From: Microcaldota archaeon
Lineage (GTDB): Archaea; Micrarchaeota; Micrarchaeia; Anstonellales; Bilamarchaeaceae
Direction: 5' to 3'
DNA length: 37,912 bases
NCBI GenBank assembly: GCA_023248035.1
Contig: JAHFFJ010000006.1
Location: 1-37,912, forward strand
Position 1 is the stretch's first letter. The number at the start of each line of letters is the position of its first letter. A program made the position numbers and the translations under genes. Shown one piece after another: positions 36,803-37,912 of this stretch. A model generated the notes under the pieces. That model had not been told where the DNA came from, did not search any database, and saw only the letters and a program-made list of their open reading frames with translations.

Positions 36803-37912
36803 ATGAAAGTAACTGCACCTGGCAAAGTACTTCTTCTTGGCGGCTATGCTGTTCTTGAATCATTTCCTGCCCTAACCCTTGCCGTTAGTGATAGCCTTGG
36901 TCTTGGTGTTACTGCATTATCTAAAGAGGGGAGCAATACAATAATTTCTCGATCTTTTAATATTTCAAAAAAACTAAACCCAAACAATTGTGCGGCAGAA
37001 ATAAAAAAATCAAAACCTGGTGAAAAAATAGCTGTAACTGCCTACTGTGTTGCCTCAGCTTACCTTATACAAAATGGCTATCGGATAAAAGATTTGGATT
37101 ATGAAATTTCAAACAGCCACATTTTTGGCCAAAAAAATGAGAAAAGCGGGCTTGGAAGTTCAGCTGCTGCAACTGCTGCAATTGTCGGCTGTATTCTGAA
37201 GTCTAATGGTGTTGAAGTTTATGAAGAAATCCATAAACTCGCCCAAATATCTCACAGTTTAGCAACCAAAAAAATAGGTAGTGGTGTTGATATTGCTACT
37301 TCGGTTTATGGAAGTATCAAGTATAATCGCTATCCTAAAGAAACTCTTGAAATGCTAAGTGCTGATATGGATGAAGATGGCTTTGCTAAAGAACTTTCCG
37401 CTACGGTTAAGAGTTCCTGGAAAATGGAGATAAAACCTTTTAATTTTGCACCCTATAAGCTGCTTGTATTCAACGTAAAAAAGCGAAGAACTTCCACAGT
37501 TTCCGCAGTTGGTTTTGTTGCAAAACTTAAAAACAAAAATCCCGCTCTTTATAATTACCTAATAAGTGAGCAGGTAAAATCCGAGGCTTTGGTTTTCGAC
37601 TCCTTAAAAAAACAGGATAATTCTGGAATCATGGAAGGTATGCATGGTGCACGCTCTGCCCAGGCAAAACTGAGCGAAGCTGTCTGTTCAATTGATCGCG
37701 ATTTTGATTCAATCGAGCCTCTAGAGCTTACAAAACTGATTGATCAATCCGAGCAGATTGAGGGTGTTATAGCTGGCCGTTGTCCGGGTTCTGGAGGTTA
37801 TGACTCTATCTGTTTTGTTGTTGAACCTGATGATGTCACCCCAAAAATCCTGTCAATCGCTAAAGGTCTGGGGCTTAATATAGAATATATTGACTGTAAA
37901 CTAAGTTTGGGG
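36803..37912 (+). CDS. Phosphomevalonate kinase (GHMP family), truncated at window end
   Basis: MKVTAPGKVLLLGGYAVLESFPALTLAV..., EKSGLGSSAAATAAIVG, CPGSGGYDSICFV; absent from the ORF track because it has no stop in the window. Confidence 0.85.
   Translation, partial: MKVTAPGKVLLLGGYAVLESFPALTLAVSDSLGLGVTALSKEGSNTIISRSFNISKKLNPNNCAAEIKKSKPGEKIAVTAYCVASAYLIQNGYRIKDLDYEISNSHIFGQKNEKSGLGSSAAATAAIVGCILKSNGVEVYEEIHKLAQISHSLATKKIGSGVDIATSVYGSIKYNRYPKETLEMLSADMDEDGFAKELSATVKSSWKMEIKPFNFAPYKLLVFNVKKRRTSTVSAVGFVAKLKNKNPALYNYLISEQVKSEALVFDSLKKQDNSGIMEGMHGARSAQAKLSEAVCSIDRDFDSIEPLELTKLIDQSEQIEGVIAGRCPGSGGYDSICFVVEPDDVTPKILSIAKGLGLNIEYIDCKLSLG

Overview
This is a gene-dense, AT-rich archaeal segment, probably from a DPANN/Micrarchaeota-type lineage. 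That placement is inferred from aRF1, DUF63, an Rpp21-like RNase P subunit, a class III signal peptide, intron-rich tRNAs and several orphan genes. Core content: RNase P Rpr2/Rpp21, polyprenyl synthetase, aRF1, purE, glmS, L11, type-2 IPP isomerase fused to HEAT-like repeats, Lrp, glnA, lipA, a full pyruvate/2-oxoacid dehydrogenase complex (E1a, E1b, E2, E3), and diphosphomevalonate decarboxylase plus phosphomevalonate kinase (the latter truncated by the window end). Main unusual signals: (1) two adjacent convergent tRNAs, Lys(UUU) and Cys(GCA), of ~263 and ~386 nt. Each carries two introns, and three long introns at three different positions (D-loop, 37/38, T-loop) share the same hairpin architecture, suggesting mobile structured tRNA introns. 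(2) Two unlinked ORFs (524-1189 and 27425-28216) share a promoter/RBS block and end in GC-rich, lectin-like patches ending in GVALVG. They look like targets of a diversity-generating retroelement whose RT/TR is not in the window. (3) A family of modular hairpin/leader repeats occurs between purE and aRF1, upstream of the second DGR-like gene, and before PDH E1b; two copies end exactly on a start codon. (4) There is a cluster of one canonical and two double-length beta-carbonic anhydrase-like proteins with missing or rearranged zinc ligands. (5) A long RelA/SpoT-like protein with a TGS domain and eroded motifs is present in an archaeal context. All calls were made by eye, with no database search.
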